Shown one piece after another: positions 39,629-51,377 of a DNA stretch of 64,000 nt; the stretch's first letter is position 1; the number at the start of each line of letters is the position of its first letter. Made by a program: the position numbers and the translations under genes. Source of the stretch: an uncultured Chlorobiaceae bacterium (lineage in GTDB: Bacteria > Bacteroidota > Chlorobiia > Chlorobiales > Chlorobiaceae); NCBI GenBank assembly GCA_903840935.1, contig CAIMHT010000004.1, positions 1 to 64,000 on the forward strand. The letters run 5' to 3'. The notes under the pieces were generated by a model, which worked only from the letters and a program-made list of their open reading frames with translations, was not told where the DNA came from and did no database searches.

Positions 39629-40722
39629 AGGTTCCATTTCTTGATTTACATGCTCAATATCTTGAGATCAAGGATGAGTTCGATGCGGCTTATGCTCGTG
39701 TGATGGACTCAGGTTGGTATATTCTCGGCAAAGAAGTTGAAGCATTCGAAGCAGAATTTGCGTCATATTGTCAGGTAAAACACTGTATCGGAGTCGGAAA
39801 TGGCCTTGATGCCTTGCAGCTTATTCTTCGTGCATCCGGTATCGGCAGTGGTGATGAGGTTATTGTTCCTGCCCATACCTATATTGCAACTTGGCTTGCC
39901 GTAACTTATTCAGGCGCTAAACCGGTACCGGTAGAACCTGATGAGCATACCAATAATATCGATTCCTCTTGTATTGAAAGCGCGATTACTGCGCGCACCA
40001 GGGCCATCATGCCGGTACATCTCTATGGTCAACCTGCAGATATGGATAGCATTAACGAAATCGCGGTACGTTATGGGCTAAAAGTTTTTGAAGATGCTGC
40101 GCAGGCTCATGGAGCAAAATATAAAGGACAGAGAACAGGAGGTTTAGCAGATGCCGCTGGGTTCAGTTTTTATCCCGGTAAAAACCTTGGGGCGTTTGGT
40201 GATGGCGGTGCTGTAACGACCAACGACGATGTTCTTGCTGAAAAAATAAGGATGTTGGGGAATTATGGATCACGAATCAAGTATCATAATAACGTAAAAG
40301 GTTTCAATTCCCGTCTTGATGAATTGCAGGCGGCGATGCTGCGAGTAAAGCTGAGAAGGCTTGATGAGTGGAATGCGCGACGCAAACGGGCAGCTACGCA
40401 ATATCTTGATCAGTTTAAGACAGAAACCGATATTGTTCTTCCTGTTGTTCCTTCGTGGGTTGAGCCTGTGTGGCATTTGTTTGTTATAAAATCTCCACAT
40501 CGAAATGAACTTCAAAAGCATTTGGCTGAGGCTGGCGTTGGCACCATGCTTCATTATCCCATACCGCCTCATTTGCAGGATGCTTATGCCGAGTCAGGTT
40601 ATAGAGTGGGAGCCTTCCCGATTGCCGAGAAAATAAGTCAGAATGTGTTGAGTTTGCCTATGGGCCCACATCTTGCAAAAAGACAACAGCAATTAGTTGT
40701 TAATACGTTGAAAGAAGTTTGA
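39625..40722 (+). CDS. DegT/DnrJ/EryC1/StrS aminotransferase, FdtB/QdtB-like
   Basis: [83 protein letters not shown]. Confidence 0.92.
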   Translation: MKVPFLDLHAQYLEIKDEFDAAYARVMDSGWYILGKEVEAFEAEFASYCQVKHCIGVGNGLDALQLILRASGIGSGDEVIVPAHTYIATWLAVTYSGAKPVPVEPDEHTNNIDSSCIESAITARTRAIMPVHLYGQPADMDSINEIAVRYGLKVFEDAAQAHGAKYKGQRTGGLADAAGFSFYPGKNLGAFGDGGAVTTNDDVLAEKIRMLGNYGSRIKYHNNVKGFNSRLDELQAAMLRVKLRRLDEWNARRKRAATQYLDQFKTETDIVLPVVPSWVEPVWHLFVIKSPHRNELQKHLAEAGVGTMLHYPIPPHLQDAYAESGYRVGAFPIAEKISQNVLSLPMGPHLAKRQQQLVVNTLKEV

Positions 40723-41906
40723 CTTGGGAGGCGTTGTTGACAGACAGGCTTGCAAGCATCCTGCCAAGGGCAGCCGTTACGACTTCGTTTTCGATGTCAA
40801 CGACACTGGGGGTTGGAGAAACGATGACTTCCTGCAATGTGCTCAAAGGGGAGAATTCTTTGCTGTCAGCCGGGTTGTGCCGGTAAAGAGCCACCAATGG
40901 GGTATCGGAGCATGCGGCGATATGTACCAGTGACGTGTCGGGGGTGATGAGAAGCTTAAGCTTTTTGACGATTTGCCAGACTTCATAAAGGTTTTGTGTG
41001 TGTGGGGAGGGCAGGACGTTGCCGTGCGGGTTCTCAAGTGTTCTTTTTTCGGCAATTTCTCCGGGCGCAGAAAAGATGACAAATCGCTCTTCGGGGAAGC
41101 TTCTGATGAGTTCGGCCCACTGTTCAAATGTCCGATGTCCACCGGGGGTACCGGCGCTGATATTGATGCCTGTGTATAATCCCGTCGGAAGCGCCTCGAG
41201 GAATGTGGCGATTTCATTTGAAACTGGCATTTGTGGTATGTATGGTTGGGCATGTTGATGCGGGGAGTTACTGATTGCCCCCCATGAGCGCGAGGTTTCT
41301 TGTCGATTCATGAGCGCCAGGCCCGAGGTCAATGATGTGGTTATAGAGCGCTTCGTGCCGGGTGTTACGATGACCGACCTTGTATTTCGCCCTGATGATC
41401 AGTGACTGAATGTGAAAATGGGTTGATGGATGGTTTTTCGGGTTGAACAAAATATCGAACTTTTTGGGAAAGAACTCGAAAAGGTACCTTTTCAGATCCC
41501 GTTTGGCATGATAGACGCCGCTGATATTGGTGTCGGCGTTGAAAAAATCAAAAATGATCCGGGAGAAGGCGACAATAGAGATGGAGACCTCCGGATATGT
41601 TTGTCGGAGTGTGGCGATGAGGGGGGTTAGCATGATGGCATCTCCGTACCGCTCTCTTGCAAGAATGACGATGCTCTTGGGCTGGCCATGATAGAGAGTG
41701 GCTGGTTTTCTGCGTTTACCCATAACCTTTGCGTTTGACAATATTTTTTTTGCGAATCTGAACGGTATATTCTTCGAGACCTCGCTCAGTGTTCGGGGAG
41801 AATTCAAGGGCTGTCGTCCCGGCAACATATTTAAAAGCTGATTTTTTTTGATACATCTGCCTTTCTGCTCGTTTATCCCTTGTTCAATTCCTGTCTGTTT
41901 GATCAA
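40700..41906 (-). pseudogene. Family 9 glycosyltransferase split by a frameshift at a G6 run (pseudogene or phase-variable)
   Basis: N-terminal half ORF 41268-41906 (ILARERYGDAIMLTPLIATLRQTYPEV) and C-terminal half ORF 40700-41332 (TPDTSLVHIAACSDTPLVALY) overlap in different frames; frames join at ATGGGGGGCAATC (C6 at 41278-41283 on +). Confidence 0.85.
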
Positions 41907-41975
41907 TACTGAATTTAACGACAGGAAGACAAGGTATCAAATTCTCAAAGATTTCATTGTAACGTATAATTTTCA

Positions 41976-42908
41976 ATGCAGAAGTTTTTTTCTTCCGATC
42001 TTTTTGCTTTGCAGCGTCCCTCTTTTATGGCCAATACGCTCTATTTGATTGCCATCATGCTGCTCTATCCACTTGTCGGTGGAGTGCTTTTGTCTTTTGT
42101 CAGCGGCGGGAGTGGAGCGGCGTTTTCGTTGTCAACCATTGAGAGGAGCCAGCTCTCTTCTATTCGACTGATTCAGGCCATGGGGCAGATTCTTGTGCTT
42201 GCCCTTCCCGTTCTTCTGCTTGCAGGCTGGCATACGGGCCGGAAAAATCCCTTTGCCCCACAGAGTCTTGCTTTTTTGGGGATAGGGAAGCCGATTGATT
42301 TTGGTATGGCGGCACTGGCGGTTGGAGGTATTTTTTTGCTTCAGCCGTTACTGTATACCATCACCGCAGCTCAGGATAACTATCTCTGGCCGGCTCTTGG
42401 CTCTGCCGGAGCGGAAGTGGTTCGCCAGCGTGATCTGATGGAATCGTTCATCCGGCAACTTGCCCAGGCCGGCTCAGTTTCGGAATATTTGTCGGTTGCC
42501 GTTGTTTTTGCCGTCACTCCTGCCCTCTGTGAGGAGCTTTTTTTTAGGGGCTATATTCAGCAAAATTACTCCCGCTCAATCTCTTCTGGCAATGCAGTGG
42601 TGCTGACCGGCTTTATTTTTGCACTCTTTCATTTGAGCGCGGCAAATCTTTTGCCTCTTGCCTTGCTTGGGTGGTATATTGGCTATATTTACGCTTCGGC
42701 GGGTAATCTGGCAATTTCTTTTCTTGTTCATTTTGTGAATAACCTGGCGGCGTTGCTCTTTCTTTTTGTTACCGAAGGGGGAAATCTTGAGTGCCCTGTG
42801 GAGTCAAAGGCTCTTCTTGGTGCGCCGTGGTGGTGGCTTGTTGTTGCTGGAAGTATATTGTTGTTTATAATGGTCCTCCGGCGGCTTTTGGCTGTGCTGC
42901 AGAGATGA
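41976..42908 (+). CDS. CPBP-family intramembrane metalloprotease
   Basis: CEELFFRGYIQQNYSR, FALFHLSAANLLPLALLGWYIGYIYASAGNLAISFLVHFVNN. Confidence 0.92.
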   Translation: MQKFFSSDLFALQRPSFMANTLYLIAIMLLYPLVGGVLLSFVSGGSGAAFSLSTIERSQLSSIRLIQAMGQILVLALPVLLLAGWHTGRKNPFAPQSLAFLGIGKPIDFGMAALAVGGIFLLQPLLYTITAAQDNYLWPALGSAGAEVVRQRDLMESFIRQLAQAGSVSEYLSVAVVFAVTPALCEELFFRGYIQQNYSRSISSGNAVVLTGFIFALFHLSAANLLPLALLGWYIGYIYASAGNLAISFLVHFVNNLAALLFLFVTEGGNLECPVESKALLGAPWWWLVVAGSILLFIMVLRRLLAVLQR

Positions 42909-42913
42909 TTTTC

Positions 42914-43768
42914 ATGAAGATTGATCAGTTGTTGAAGAGAGGATGTATGGGTAAACTTTTGAGCGTTAATTTATTGCAGCGGGTGCTTGTGGCTCTTGTG
43001 GGCATTCCTTTGTTGCTGTGGCTCATTGCTCTTGGAGGGGATGTTTTTTTTCTCTTTTTTTCTCTTTTGGCGCTTGTGGCTGTTTTTGAGTTTCATCGTC
43101 TTGCACGCCACAAGGCCAAGCCTCCGGCACTCTGGATTGTGCTGCTGATAACTGCGCTTTTTCAGGCCAACTTTTATAAGCAGGGGATGGAGGTGTGGGA
43201 GCTGTTGCTGGTTGTTGTGCTCGCCCTGCTTGTGATGGAGCTGTTTATGAAAGAGGGCTCTCCGCTGCTTAATTTGGGGGCGATTCTGCCCGGTTTGCTT
43301 TATGTCAATCTCTCTTTCGGCTCCCTGTTGCGGCTTCGTTTTTTTGAAGATGGTAAAGAGGGAGAGATAATGGTTTTTCTCATGTTTTTCTGTGTCTGGG
43401 CAGCCGATATTTTTGCCTACTTTGGCGGGAGTATCCTGGGCGGAAGGTTTATTCACCGCAAACTGTTCGAGCGCTTGAGTCCCCACAAGACATGGGAGGG
43501 ATTTGTGTCTGGCTTTGCAGGAAGCGTTGCCGCATCAGTGATCTACAGCAATTTTGTGCCGGAGTTGTCGTTGACCAAAGCGTTGTTGACCGGTCTTTTG
43601 ATAGGGCTGGCAAGTCCGGCTGGAGACCTCATTGAATCAATGTTTAAAAGGGATGCCGGGGTCAAAGACTCGTCACATCTGATTCCTGGTCACGGTGGAG
43701 TGCTTGACCGGTTCGATACCATCATGTTTGTCTCGCCATTTATCTATTTTATTACCGTCCATCTTTGA
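42914..43768 (+). CDS. cdsA: Phosphatidate cytidylyltransferase
   Basis: ADIFAYFGGSILGGRFIHRKLFERLSPHKTWEGFVSG; SPAGDLIESMFKRDAGVKDSSHLIPGHGGVLDRFDT. Confidence 0.95.
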   Translation: MKIDQLLKRGCMGKLLSVNLLQRVLVALVGIPLLLWLIALGGDVFFLFFSLLALVAVFEFHRLARHKAKPPALWIVLLITALFQANFYKQGMEVWELLLVVVLALLVMELFMKEGSPLLNLGAILPGLLYVNLSFGSLLRLRFFEDGKEGEIMVFLMFFCVWAADIFAYFGGSILGGRFIHRKLFERLSPHKTWEGFVSGFAGSVAASVIYSNFVPELSLTKALLTGLLIGLASPAGDLIESMFKRDAGVKDSSHLIPGHGGVLDRFDTIMFVSPFIYFITVHL

Positions 43769-43895
43769 ACTGGCTGAAGGGGCGTGTCTTGGTGGCGGCA
43801 GGGTTGGAAATGTTTTTTTATATTGATGGTCAAGAGTGTGCCGAGAGGGGCACCTTTCAACAGGCAGCAGTATTAAACCGTACGAGGTTGTCATC

Positions 43896-44366
43896 ATGAA
43901 AATTGAAGGCCTTCTTTCCGAAAATTGTATTGTTTTGAATCTTGACCTTGCCCTGAAAAGTGAGGTGATTGAAAAAATGCTCTTTATTGTGGCCGATCAC
44001 CCGGGTGTGATTGATATCGGGCGCCTCAGGGAGGATGTTTTCAGGCGTGAGCAGGATATGTCGACCGGTATCGGCAAAGGCTTGGCCCTGCCGCACGCAA
44101 AGAGTGGGGGAGTGATCAGGCCGGTTATGGCGCTTGCCATACTTCGCAACGCCATTAACTTTGATTCAATTGATGAAGAGCCGGTCAGAATTGTTTTTTT
44201 GTTGGCTACGCCTGAGGAGATGCTTTCGGAGCATTTGAAGCTGCTTGGTCGTATTACAAGGCTTGCAGGCCGCGATGATGTCCGCCAGAAGCTTCTTCTT
44301 GCAACCTCAACGGCGGAGGTTACTGAGCTTTTCAGGGAAGAAGAGAGGGATTTTCCGCAGATATAA
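43896..44366 (+). CDS. PTS EIIA (Fru/Mtl/Ntr)-type protein
   Basis: REQDMSTGIGKGLALPHAKSGGV (phosphorylatable His motif). Confidence 0.9.
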   Translation: MKIEGLLSENCIVLNLDLALKSEVIEKMLFIVADHPGVIDIGRLREDVFRREQDMSTGIGKGLALPHAKSGGVIRPVMALAILRNAINFDSIDEEPVRIVFLLATPEEMLSEHLKLLGRITRLAGRDDVRQKLLLATSTAEVTELFREEERDFPQI

Positions 44367-44399
44367 CAACATTTTTACCAGCAGGGGATCATTACAGTT

Positions 44400-45692
44400 A
44401 TGCCGCAGTACCAGGCAGTAAAGGGCACTCGGGATATTTTTCCCGAAGAGGCGGCCCGATGGAAATATGTAGAGGGAGTTGTTGACGCTCTTGCCTCCCT
44501 TTACGGCTTCAGCGAAATACGGATTCCGGTTTTTGAGTATACCGAGCTGTTCCGGCGAGGAATTGGTTCGACGACGGATATTGTCGGCAAGGAGATGTTC
44601 ACCTTTCAGCCCGACCCTAAAGGGCGCTCCCTGACGCTGCGTCCAGAGATGACGGCCGGTGTGATGAGGGCGGCGCTTCAGCATAATCTGCTCGCCTCTG
44701 CTCCTGTGCACAAGTTATACTACACGGGCGAACTTTTTCGCAAGGAGAGGCCGCAGGCAGGAAGGCAGCGTCAGTTCTCTCAGTTCGGGGCTGAACTGCT
44801 TGGTGTTTCCTCGCCGGCTGCGGTAGCCGAGGTTATAACCATGATGATGGAGGTTTTTCGTTCACTTGGTCTTCAGGGGCTCAAGCTCCGCATCAACAGT
44901 CTTGGCGACACCGATGACCGGCTTCGGTACCGGTGTGCGTTGCAGGACTATTTTTCTCCCTTTCACGATATTCTTGATGATGCATCGAAAGAGCGGCTCG
45001 AAAAAAATCCGCTGAGGATTCTTGATTCCAAAAATCCTGCTCTTCAGGAACTGATTGTCGGAGCTCCGAAGTTATACGATTATCTCAACCCGGCTTCGGT
45101 GCAGGATTTTGAGAAGGTGCTGTATTATCTTGATGAACGCAATATTGCGTACGAAATCGATTATCGTCTGGTTCGGGGGCTTGATTATTATTGCAATACA
45201 GCGTTTGAAGTGACCAGTTCAGAACTTGGTGCGCAGGATGCCATCGGTGGTGGAGGGCGTTACGATGGTCTTGCCCGTGAGCTTGGCAGTTCGGTGGATG
45301 TGGCGGCCTCGGGGTTTGCTGTGGGCATGGAGAGGCTTTTGATAACCATGGAAAAACAGGGGCTTTTTGATGCTCTCACTCCTCAGTGTCCGCTTGTTTA
45401 TGTTGTAGTGCAGCAGCAGGATCTTGCCGACCACGCTCTGCAGATTACCTGCCGATTGCGTAACGCGGCCATCAAGACGGAGATAGACCTGGCGGCAAGG
45501 AGCATGAAGGCGCAGATGAGGGAGGCCAACCGGATAAAGGCATCTTATGCGCTCTTTGTCGGTACGACGGAAAAGGCGACGGGGCTCTATGCACTGAAAA
45601 ATCTCTCCACTTCGGAGCAGACCATGCTCTCTCTGGAGGCTTTGCTTGAATTTCTGTGTGAACCGACTGCGAACGGGCAGTTGCAATCGTGA
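44400..45692 (+). CDS. hisS: Histidyl-tRNA synthetase
   Basis: [53 protein letters not shown]. Confidence 0.97.
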   Translation: MPQYQAVKGTRDIFPEEAARWKYVEGVVDALASLYGFSEIRIPVFEYTELFRRGIGSTTDIVGKEMFTFQPDPKGRSLTLRPEMTAGVMRAALQHNLLASAPVHKLYYTGELFRKERPQAGRQRQFSQFGAELLGVSSPAAVAEVITMMMEVFRSLGLQGLKLRINSLGDTDDRLRYRCALQDYFSPFHDILDDASKERLEKNPLRILDSKNPALQELIVGAPKLYDYLNPASVQDFEKVLYYLDERNIAYEIDYRLVRGLDYYCNTAFEVTSSELGAQDAIGGGGRYDGLARELGSSVDVAASGFAVGMERLLITMEKQGLFDALTPQCPLVYVVVQQQDLADHALQITCRLRNAAIKTEIDLAARSMKAQMREANRIKASYALFVGTTEKATGLYALKNLSTSEQTMLSLEALLEFLCEPTANGQLQS

Positions 45693-45940
45693 AGAACACG
45701 CGCCACAAGGTTATCCTCTATGGAAAAAAAGAGTGCTGCCTGTGCGACGAGGCCATGGAGATTCTGCAGAAGGTCAATGCATCGTTGCCGTTTGATCTGG
45801 AAAAAAGAGATATTTCGGGTGATGGGGAACTGGTTGAACGGTTTGGATTCAAAATTCCAGTCATCTTTGTTGACGGTGTTGAGGTATTCAAATGTCGTGT
45901 GAACGAAAATCGCCTGAGGGCGTTGTTGAGCAGATGCTGA
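45689..45940 (+). CDS. Glutaredoxin-family protein (DUF836-like)
   Basis: [22 protein letters not shown]...[24 protein letters not shown]. Confidence 0.85.
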   Translation: MKNTRHKVILYGKKECCLCDEAMEILQKVNASLPFDLEKRDISGDGELVERFGFKIPVIFVDGVEVFKCRVNENRLRALLSRC

Positions 45941-46146
45941 AATTTATTTTTCTTTTTATTATTTTTTTTCTGGTAATTCGTACGGTAGTTCGTACGCTGA
46001 GGAGAGGACTTCTTTTTATCAGGAAAGGGACTCCTGGTCATGGTGAAATTTCACGGAGCTCAATGTTTTCAGGACAGCATGTTGACGAGTCGGATTATGA
46101 GGTTCTTGAAAGCCGCCTCAACAATAAAAAACAGGACGTCATATAA
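45934..46146 (+). CDS. Small single-pass membrane protein
   Basis: [25 protein letters not shown] hydrophobic N-terminus; overlaps preceding stop. Confidence 0.6.
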   Translation: MLKFIFLFIIFFLVIRTVVRTLRRGLLFIRKGTPGHGEISRSSMFSGQHVDESDYEVLESRLNNKKQDVI

Positions 46147-46220
46147 GGTGTTGTGCTTTGGATTGTTTTTTCGTACATTGCGACACTTGGTTTGACGACG
46201 TACAATAGTATCTTATTTGA

Positions 46221-46243
46221 AGTGGGGGGTTCCCCACTTTTTT
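46221..46243 (+). terminator. Hairpin followed by T-run before rimP
   Basis: AGTGGGG-GGTT-CCCCACT then TTTTT. Confidence 0.75.
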
Positions 46244-46274
46244 GTTTTCTTTTTAAAGTTCCTAAGGGGTATTC

Positions 46275-46796
46275 ATGCAAGAGCGCATCAGGAATTGTGT
46301 CTCCCGGATTATTGCAGAGTCTGCTGGTACTCGGGGTGAAGGTGCTTATCTCATTGATATCAAGGTAAAAGGCAAGGCGAGTGCCCGGAAGATAGAGATA
46401 CTGATGGATGCTGATATTGGAATCCGAATTCATCAGTGCGCCTATGTGAGCAGAAGGGTTCGCGAGCAGATTGAGGGCGATGATGAACTTCTCGAGCAGA
46501 TTGGAGAAAATTTTGATCTGATAGTCTCTTCTCCCGGTCTTGGCGAGCCCATAATCATTCCCCGGCAGTACATTCGGCATATCGGAAAGCTGCTGCAGGT
46601 TACCTTTATTGGTGCGGATGGTGAGCCGGAGGAGCTGGCCGGGCATCTGCAGGATGTGTCGCTTTCGGAAGAGAGTGAGTCGAAAATCGTAATTATGCCA
46701 AAAATGACTAAAAAGAAAGGTCAGCCGGCAAAAACTGAAGGTATCACACTCTACCTCAATCAGGTAATCCGAGCGGTTCCTGAGGCGGAATTGTAA
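46275..46796 (+). CDS. rimP: Ribosome maturation factor RimP
   Basis: Position immediately upstream of nusA; SSPGLGEPI-type RimP motif. Confidence 0.9.
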   Translation: MQERIRNCVSRIIAESAGTRGEGAYLIDIKVKGKASARKIEILMDADIGIRIHQCAYVSRRVREQIEGDDELLEQIGENFDLIVSSPGLGEPIIIPRQYIRHIGKLLQVTFIGADGEPEELAGHLQDVSLSEESESKIVIMPKMTKKKGQPAKTEGITLYLNQVIRAVPEAEL

Positions 46797-46855
46797 AGAG
46801 GTTTATACTGGTGAGTGGAAATTTTCTTTTATAAAATGCACAATCCAAGATAGAG

Positions 46856-48418
46856 ATGGTCAAAAAGAAGATAAAAGATGAGGGACAGGATCGGCGGGTG
46901 CAGATTGCCAGCGCTTTCGGCGAAATCGAGCAGTCCAAGATTTTTCTGGATAAACGCACGGAGAGTGCGGCTGTAAAAATGGATATTGCCGACCTTCTCA
47001 AGGATATTATCCAGAAGCAGCTCCGAAAAGATTATGATCCTGAAGTTGAGTCCAACATTTTCATCAACCCCGAGCGGGGAGATTTCGAAGTCTATATTCT
47101 GAAAAAGATTGTCGAAGAGATTGATATTGAAAGCATTGAGATTACGCTCAAAGAGGTACGAAAAATCGATGACTCTCTTGAAATTGGTGATTATTATGAA
47201 GAGGGGCCGATCCGGCTTGAAGATTATCTGAGCCGTAAGTCTATTCAGATTATCAAGCAGTCAGTACAGAAGAAGGTACGGGATCTTGAACGTCTTGTTG
47301 TTTATGAAGAGTGTCTTGAAAAAGTTGGCGAGATTGTTGCTGGCGAGGTCTATCAGGTTCGTGCGAATGAGGTTATTTTTACCTACAACACGTCGAAAGA
47401 CCATCGTGTCGAGCTTGTGTTGCCGAAGTCTGAGATGATGAAAAAGGACAATCCCCGTAGAACTCCGCGGATGAAGCTCTATGTCAAGCGTATTGAGCGT
47501 GAGAAGACGAAAGTGAGGCTTGATGACGGCTCGATGGTTGAACGGGAAAAAGCTGATGGAGGAATGAAGGTCATTGTGTCGAGAGTTGACGACCGTTTTT
47601 TGTACAAGCTTTTTGAACATGAAGTACCTGAAATTCTTGACGGTCTTATTGTGATCAAGGCGATTGCGAGGGTTCCTGGTGAACGCGCAAAGGTTGCGGT
47701 TGAATCCACCAGTGCACGCATTGATCCGGTCGGTGCCACTGTCGGGTATCGTGGCAAGCGCATTCAGAGCATAGTCAAAGAGCTGAACAACGAAAATATT
47801 GATGTTATCTATTATGCCGATGAGCCGCAGATTTATATTTCAAGGGCGATGCAACCAGCGAAAATTGATCCTCTGACGGTCCATGCTGATATGAAAACCC
47901 GGAAAGCAAGGGTGATGCTCAAGCCTGACCAGATCAAATATGCGATCGGAAAAAATGGGAATAATATTCATCTGGCGGAGAAGCTTACCGGCTATGAGAT
48001 TGATGTCTATCGTGATGTAATCGATAAATCGATGGAAGATCCTACCGATATCGATATCATTGAGTTCCGTGAGGAATTTGGCGATGACATGATTTACCAG
48101 CTTCTTGATGGTGGTCTTGATACGGCCAAAAAAGTACTCAAAGCTGGAGTTGATGAAATTGAGCACTCTCTTCTGGGGTCGTCTAAACCTGAAGAGCAGA
48201 CGATTTTTGGTAAAAGTTACAAGACTGGCGTCAAACCGAGGGAGCGCAAAGTGACCGATGAGGAAAAGCGCTATTGGAGGAAGATTGCCGAAAATATTTA
48301 TAAAACCGTAAAAGAAGAGTTTACCGAAGCGGATCTGGCGGCTCTTTTTGATGACACTATCGAGCATGAGCCGGATGAATTGGCGCCTGATAGATCAATA
48401 GAACCGACCGCAGAGTGA
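46856..48418 (+). CDS. nusA: Transcription termination/antitermination protein NusA
   Basis: S1/KH domains: RVPGERAKVAVESTSARIDPVGATVGYRGKRIQSIVKELNNENIDVI. Confidence 0.97.
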   Translation: MVKKKIKDEGQDRRVQIASAFGEIEQSKIFLDKRTESAAVKMDIADLLKDIIQKQLRKDYDPEVESNIFINPERGDFEVYILKKIVEEIDIESIEITLKEVRKIDDSLEIGDYYEEGPIRLEDYLSRKSIQIIKQSVQKKVRDLERLVVYEECLEKVGEIVAGEVYQVRANEVIFTYNTSKDHRVELVLPKSEMMKKDNPRRTPRMKLYVKRIEREKTKVRLDDGSMVEREKADGGMKVIVSRVDDRFLYKLFEHEVPEILDGLIVIKAIARVPGERAKVAVESTSARIDPVGATVGYRGKRIQSIVKELNNENIDVIYYADEPQIYISRAMQPAKIDPLTVHADMKTRKARVMLKPDQIKYAIGKNGNNIHLAEKLTGYEIDVYRDVIDKSMEDPTDIDIIEFREEFGDDMIYQLLDGGLDTAKKVLKAGVDEIEHSLLGSSKPEEQTIFGKSYKTGVKPRERKVTDEEKRYWRKIAENIYKTVKEEFTEADLAALFDDTIEHEPDELAPDRSIEPTAE

Positions 48419-48464
48419 ACATTTCGAAAGAAGTAAAGCGTTTTTAAATCCAGAGGAGGATGTA

Positions 48465-51359
48465 ATGGCCCTTGAGGACATGGGAAAGAAATACCGCATA
48501 AGTGATATAGCAAGAGAACTGCAGGTAAGTCCGCAGGAAGTATTACTTTTTGTCAAGCAGGAAGGTGGCAGGGTTGCCTCTACATCCTCTATGGTAGGTG
48601 AAGAGATACACGGACTGATTTTTGGCCATTTCAGCGTTGAGAAGAAAATGGTTGATGAAACAAAAAAAATAAGGGCGGAGAAAGAGAAGCGCATCTCAAG
48701 GCTTGAAGAGCAGTCACGGAAAACTTATGAAAAAGAGCAGCATCTCAGCGAAACCCTCAGCCCTCCGGCACCGCCTGTGGTTGTTGTTCCAGAGGTAAAA
48801 AAAGAGGTTTTTGCAGTCGAAGTGATTGATGTTGTTTCTGAACCAGAACACTTTTTGGAACCGGAGAGCCATGTTTCCGTCCCAACGGAGATTATCGAAG
48901 TCATCGGGCAGCAGGCTGTAGCCGAACCTTCAGAATCTTCTGTTCATGCTGAAATTGCTGTTGCTGCCGAACTTCCTGTTATTGCAGAGGTCGCTGTTGT
49001 TCCTCAGCAGCCTGAACACCATGATCTCCCTGAAGTGACGGAACAGCAGGATTCTTCTGCTCTCCATGATATCGTTGAGATCCCTGAGGTCGCAGAAGCC
49101 GCTGAGATTCCAGAACCAGCGTCAAAAAAAGAGGAGCCCTCGGTCAACGAGCATTTGGTCTCTTTTGACTCCCCGCAGATGATGGGAGGTCTTACCGTGC
49201 TTGGCACCCTCGACATACATGCCGGCAGGAACAGAAAAAACCGTAAAAAGAATTTCCAGGAGCAGGCTGACGCTTTGAAAAACGAATTTGTATCGAAGCC
49301 AGCAGATGAGAGTCGTCCGGAAGAGAAGGTGGTTGTTGCCAAGAAGCCACCGGTCAAGGTGGCCACGGACGCGAAGGCAAAGCCGGTTGTTGCTGCTGAC
49401 AGTGCCGCTAACGCAAAGAAAAAAGGAAAGAAGAAAAAGAAGCCAGCGGTGGACGACAAGGTCATCTCGGCGAATATCCAGAAAACGATCAGTGGTATTG
49501 ATGATCGCAGTGGAACAGGTTCACGCCAGAAATTTCGCAAGCAGCGTCGCAATGAGCGTGAGCGTGAGCATGAAGTGGATGAGGCTTTTCGTGAGTCTCA
49601 GCGTCTGGTTGTTCGCGTTACCGAGTACGCTTCGCCCCATGAACTGGCGGAGCTTATGGGCATTACGGCCAAAGATATTATCCAGAAGTGTTTTGCGCTC
49701 GGCAAGTTTGTTACCATCAATCAGCGGCTTGATAAGGAGTCGATTGAGCTGATTGCTCTTGAGTTCGGCTTTGAGGCGGAGTTTATTTCAGAGGTTGAGG
49801 CAACTGCGGTGATGGTTACCGAGGATGAGGAAGCTGATATGCAGACTCGTCCTCCGGTCGTCACCATCATGGGGCATGTTGATCACGGAAAGACTTCGCT
49901 TCTCGATTATATCCGCAACAGTAAAGTTGTTGCCGGTGAATCCGGCGGCATTACTCAGCATATCGGAGCGTACGAAGTAACGGTTGAAGGCAACCGCAAA
50001 ATAACTTTTCTTGACACGCCTGGTCATGAAGCATTTACCGCCATGCGGGCAAGGGGCGCACAGGTAACCGATATTGTTATTCTTGTTGTTGCGGCTGATG
50101 ACAGTGTTATGCCCCAGACCATTGAGGCCGTCAATCATGCCAAAGCGGCAGGAGTTCCGATTGTTGTTGCGCTCAATAAAATTGATAAAATTGAAGCCAA
50201 CCCCGAGAAAATCAAGACCCAGTTGTCTGAAGCAGGGGTGCTTATTGAAGAGTGGGGTGGAGCCTATCAGTGTCAGGAGATCTCTGCAAAGAAAGGTATC
50301 GGCATTGCGGAACTGATGGAAAAGGTGCTGACCGAAGCTGAAATGCGTGAGCTGAGAGGCAACTATTCCAAAGAGGTTTCTGCAAGCGGAATTATTGTTG
50401 AATCTGAACTCGACAAGGGGAAGGGCGTTATTTCTACGGTGCTTGTTCAGCGCGGCATACTCAAGGTTGGCGATCCTTTTGTGGCCGGTAATACTATGGG
50501 GAAGGTTCGCGCCCTTATGGATGAGAGAGGCAAGAGAATTCTTTTTGCCAATCCTTCACAGCCCGTCAGGGTGCTTGGATTTGAGGATCTTCCGCAATCA
50601 GGTGATGCGCTGACGGTCATGGTGACGGACAGGGAAGCACGCGATTTGGCCCAGAAGCGCCAGGTTATCCGTCGCGAGCATGACTTCCGTCGCAGCACAC
50701 GTGTCAAGCTCGACAGTATTGCCCGCCAGATAAAGGAGGGGTTGATGAAAGAGCTGAGCGTCATTATCAAGGCAGACACAGATGGATCCATTCAGGCTCT
50801 CGCTGACGGTCTTATGAAGATCCAGAATGAAGAGGTTAAGGTACAGATTATTCACCAGGGCGTCGGGCAGATTACTGAAACTGACGTGTTGCTTGCCGCT
50901 GCCTCTGATGCCATCATTATCGGCTTCAGGGTACGACCGAATGTCAACGCCAAAAAGCTGGCCGAAAAGGAAGATCTTGATGTTCGCTTTTACAGCGTTA
51001 TTTATCATGTACTTGAAGATGTCGAGAAGGCGCTTGAGGGAATGCTCTCACCTGAACTGCATGAAGAGAGCCTCGGTTCGCTTGAAATCCGACAAATCTT
51101 TAAAGTCCCCAAGATTGGAAATGTCGGCGGTTGTTATATGCTTGAGGGCAAGATGTTCCGTGATTCCAAGGTTCGACTGCTCCGTGATGGTGTCCAGATT
51201 TACGAAGGCCAGCTTGCAGCGCTTCGTCGTTTCAAGGACGATGTCAAAGAGGTTGATGCTGGCTATGAGTGCGGCATGAGTCTCAAGAACTATGATGATA
51301 TCAAGGTTGGAGACATTGTCGAGGCCTATAAGATCGTTGAGAAAAAACGGAAACTATGA
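48465..51359 (+). CDS. infB: Translation initiation factor IF-2
   Basis: [27 protein letters not shown]...[38 protein letters not shown]. Confidence 0.98.
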   Translation: MALEDMGKKYRISDIARELQVSPQEVLLFVKQEGGRVASTSSMVGEEIHGLIFGHFSVEKKMVDETKKIRAEKEKRISRLEEQSRKTYEKEQHLSETLSPPAPPVVVVPEVKKEVFAVEVIDVVSEPEHFLEPESHVSVPTEIIEVIGQQAVAEPSESSVHAEIAVAAELPVIAEVAVVPQQPEHHDLPEVTEQQDSSALHDIVEIPEVAEAAEIPEPASKKEEPSVNEHLVSFDSPQMMGGLTVLGTLDIHAGRNRKNRKKNFQEQADALKNEFVSKPADESRPEEKVVVAKKPPVKVATDAKAKPVVAADSAANAKKKGKKKKKPAVDDKVISANIQKTISGIDDRSGTGSRQKFRKQRRNEREREHEVDEAFRESQRLVVRVTEYASPHELAELMGITAKDIIQKCFALGKFVTINQRLDKESIELIALEFGFEAEFISEVEATAVMVTEDEEADMQTRPPVVTIMGHVDHGKTSLLDYIRNSKVVAGESGGITQHIGAYEVTVEGNRKITFLDTPGHEAFTAMRARGAQVTDIVILVVAADDSVMPQTIEAVNHAKAAGVPIVVALNKIDKIEANPEKIKTQLSEAGVLIEEWGGAYQCQEISAKKGIGIAELMEKVLTEAEMRELRGNYSKEVSASGIIVESELDKGKGVISTVLVQRGILKVGDPFVAGNTMGKVRALMDERGKRILFANPSQPVRVLGFEDLPQSGDALTVMVTDREARDLAQKRQVIRREHDFRRSTRVKLDSIARQIKEGLMKELSVIIKADTDGSIQALADGLMKIQNEEVKVQIIHQGVGQITETDVLLAAASDAIIIGFRVRPNVNAKKLAEKEDLDVRFYSVIYHVLEDVEKALEGMLSPELHEESLGSLEIRQIFKVPKIGNVGGCYMLEGKMFRDSKVRLLRDGVQIYEGQLAALRRFKDDVKEVDAGYECGMSLKNYDDIKVGDIVEAYKIVEKKRKL

Positions 51360-51377
51360 ATAGCTTATTGTTGATCT

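Noticed and set aside
46215-46245. G6 run in GTGGGGGGTTCCCC as a possible phase-variation tract
   Set aside because: Part of an intergenic hairpin followed by T-run, best explained as a terminator.
48760-49500. Repetitive Ala/Glu/Val-rich coding stretch in infB
   Set aside because: Normal low-complexity N-terminal extension of IF-2, not a separate repeat element.
49004-49552. 182-aa minus-strand ORF rich in Ser/Phe/Thr
   Set aside because: Antisense of the Lys/Glu/Ala-rich IF-2 N-terminal linker; composition is an artefact.
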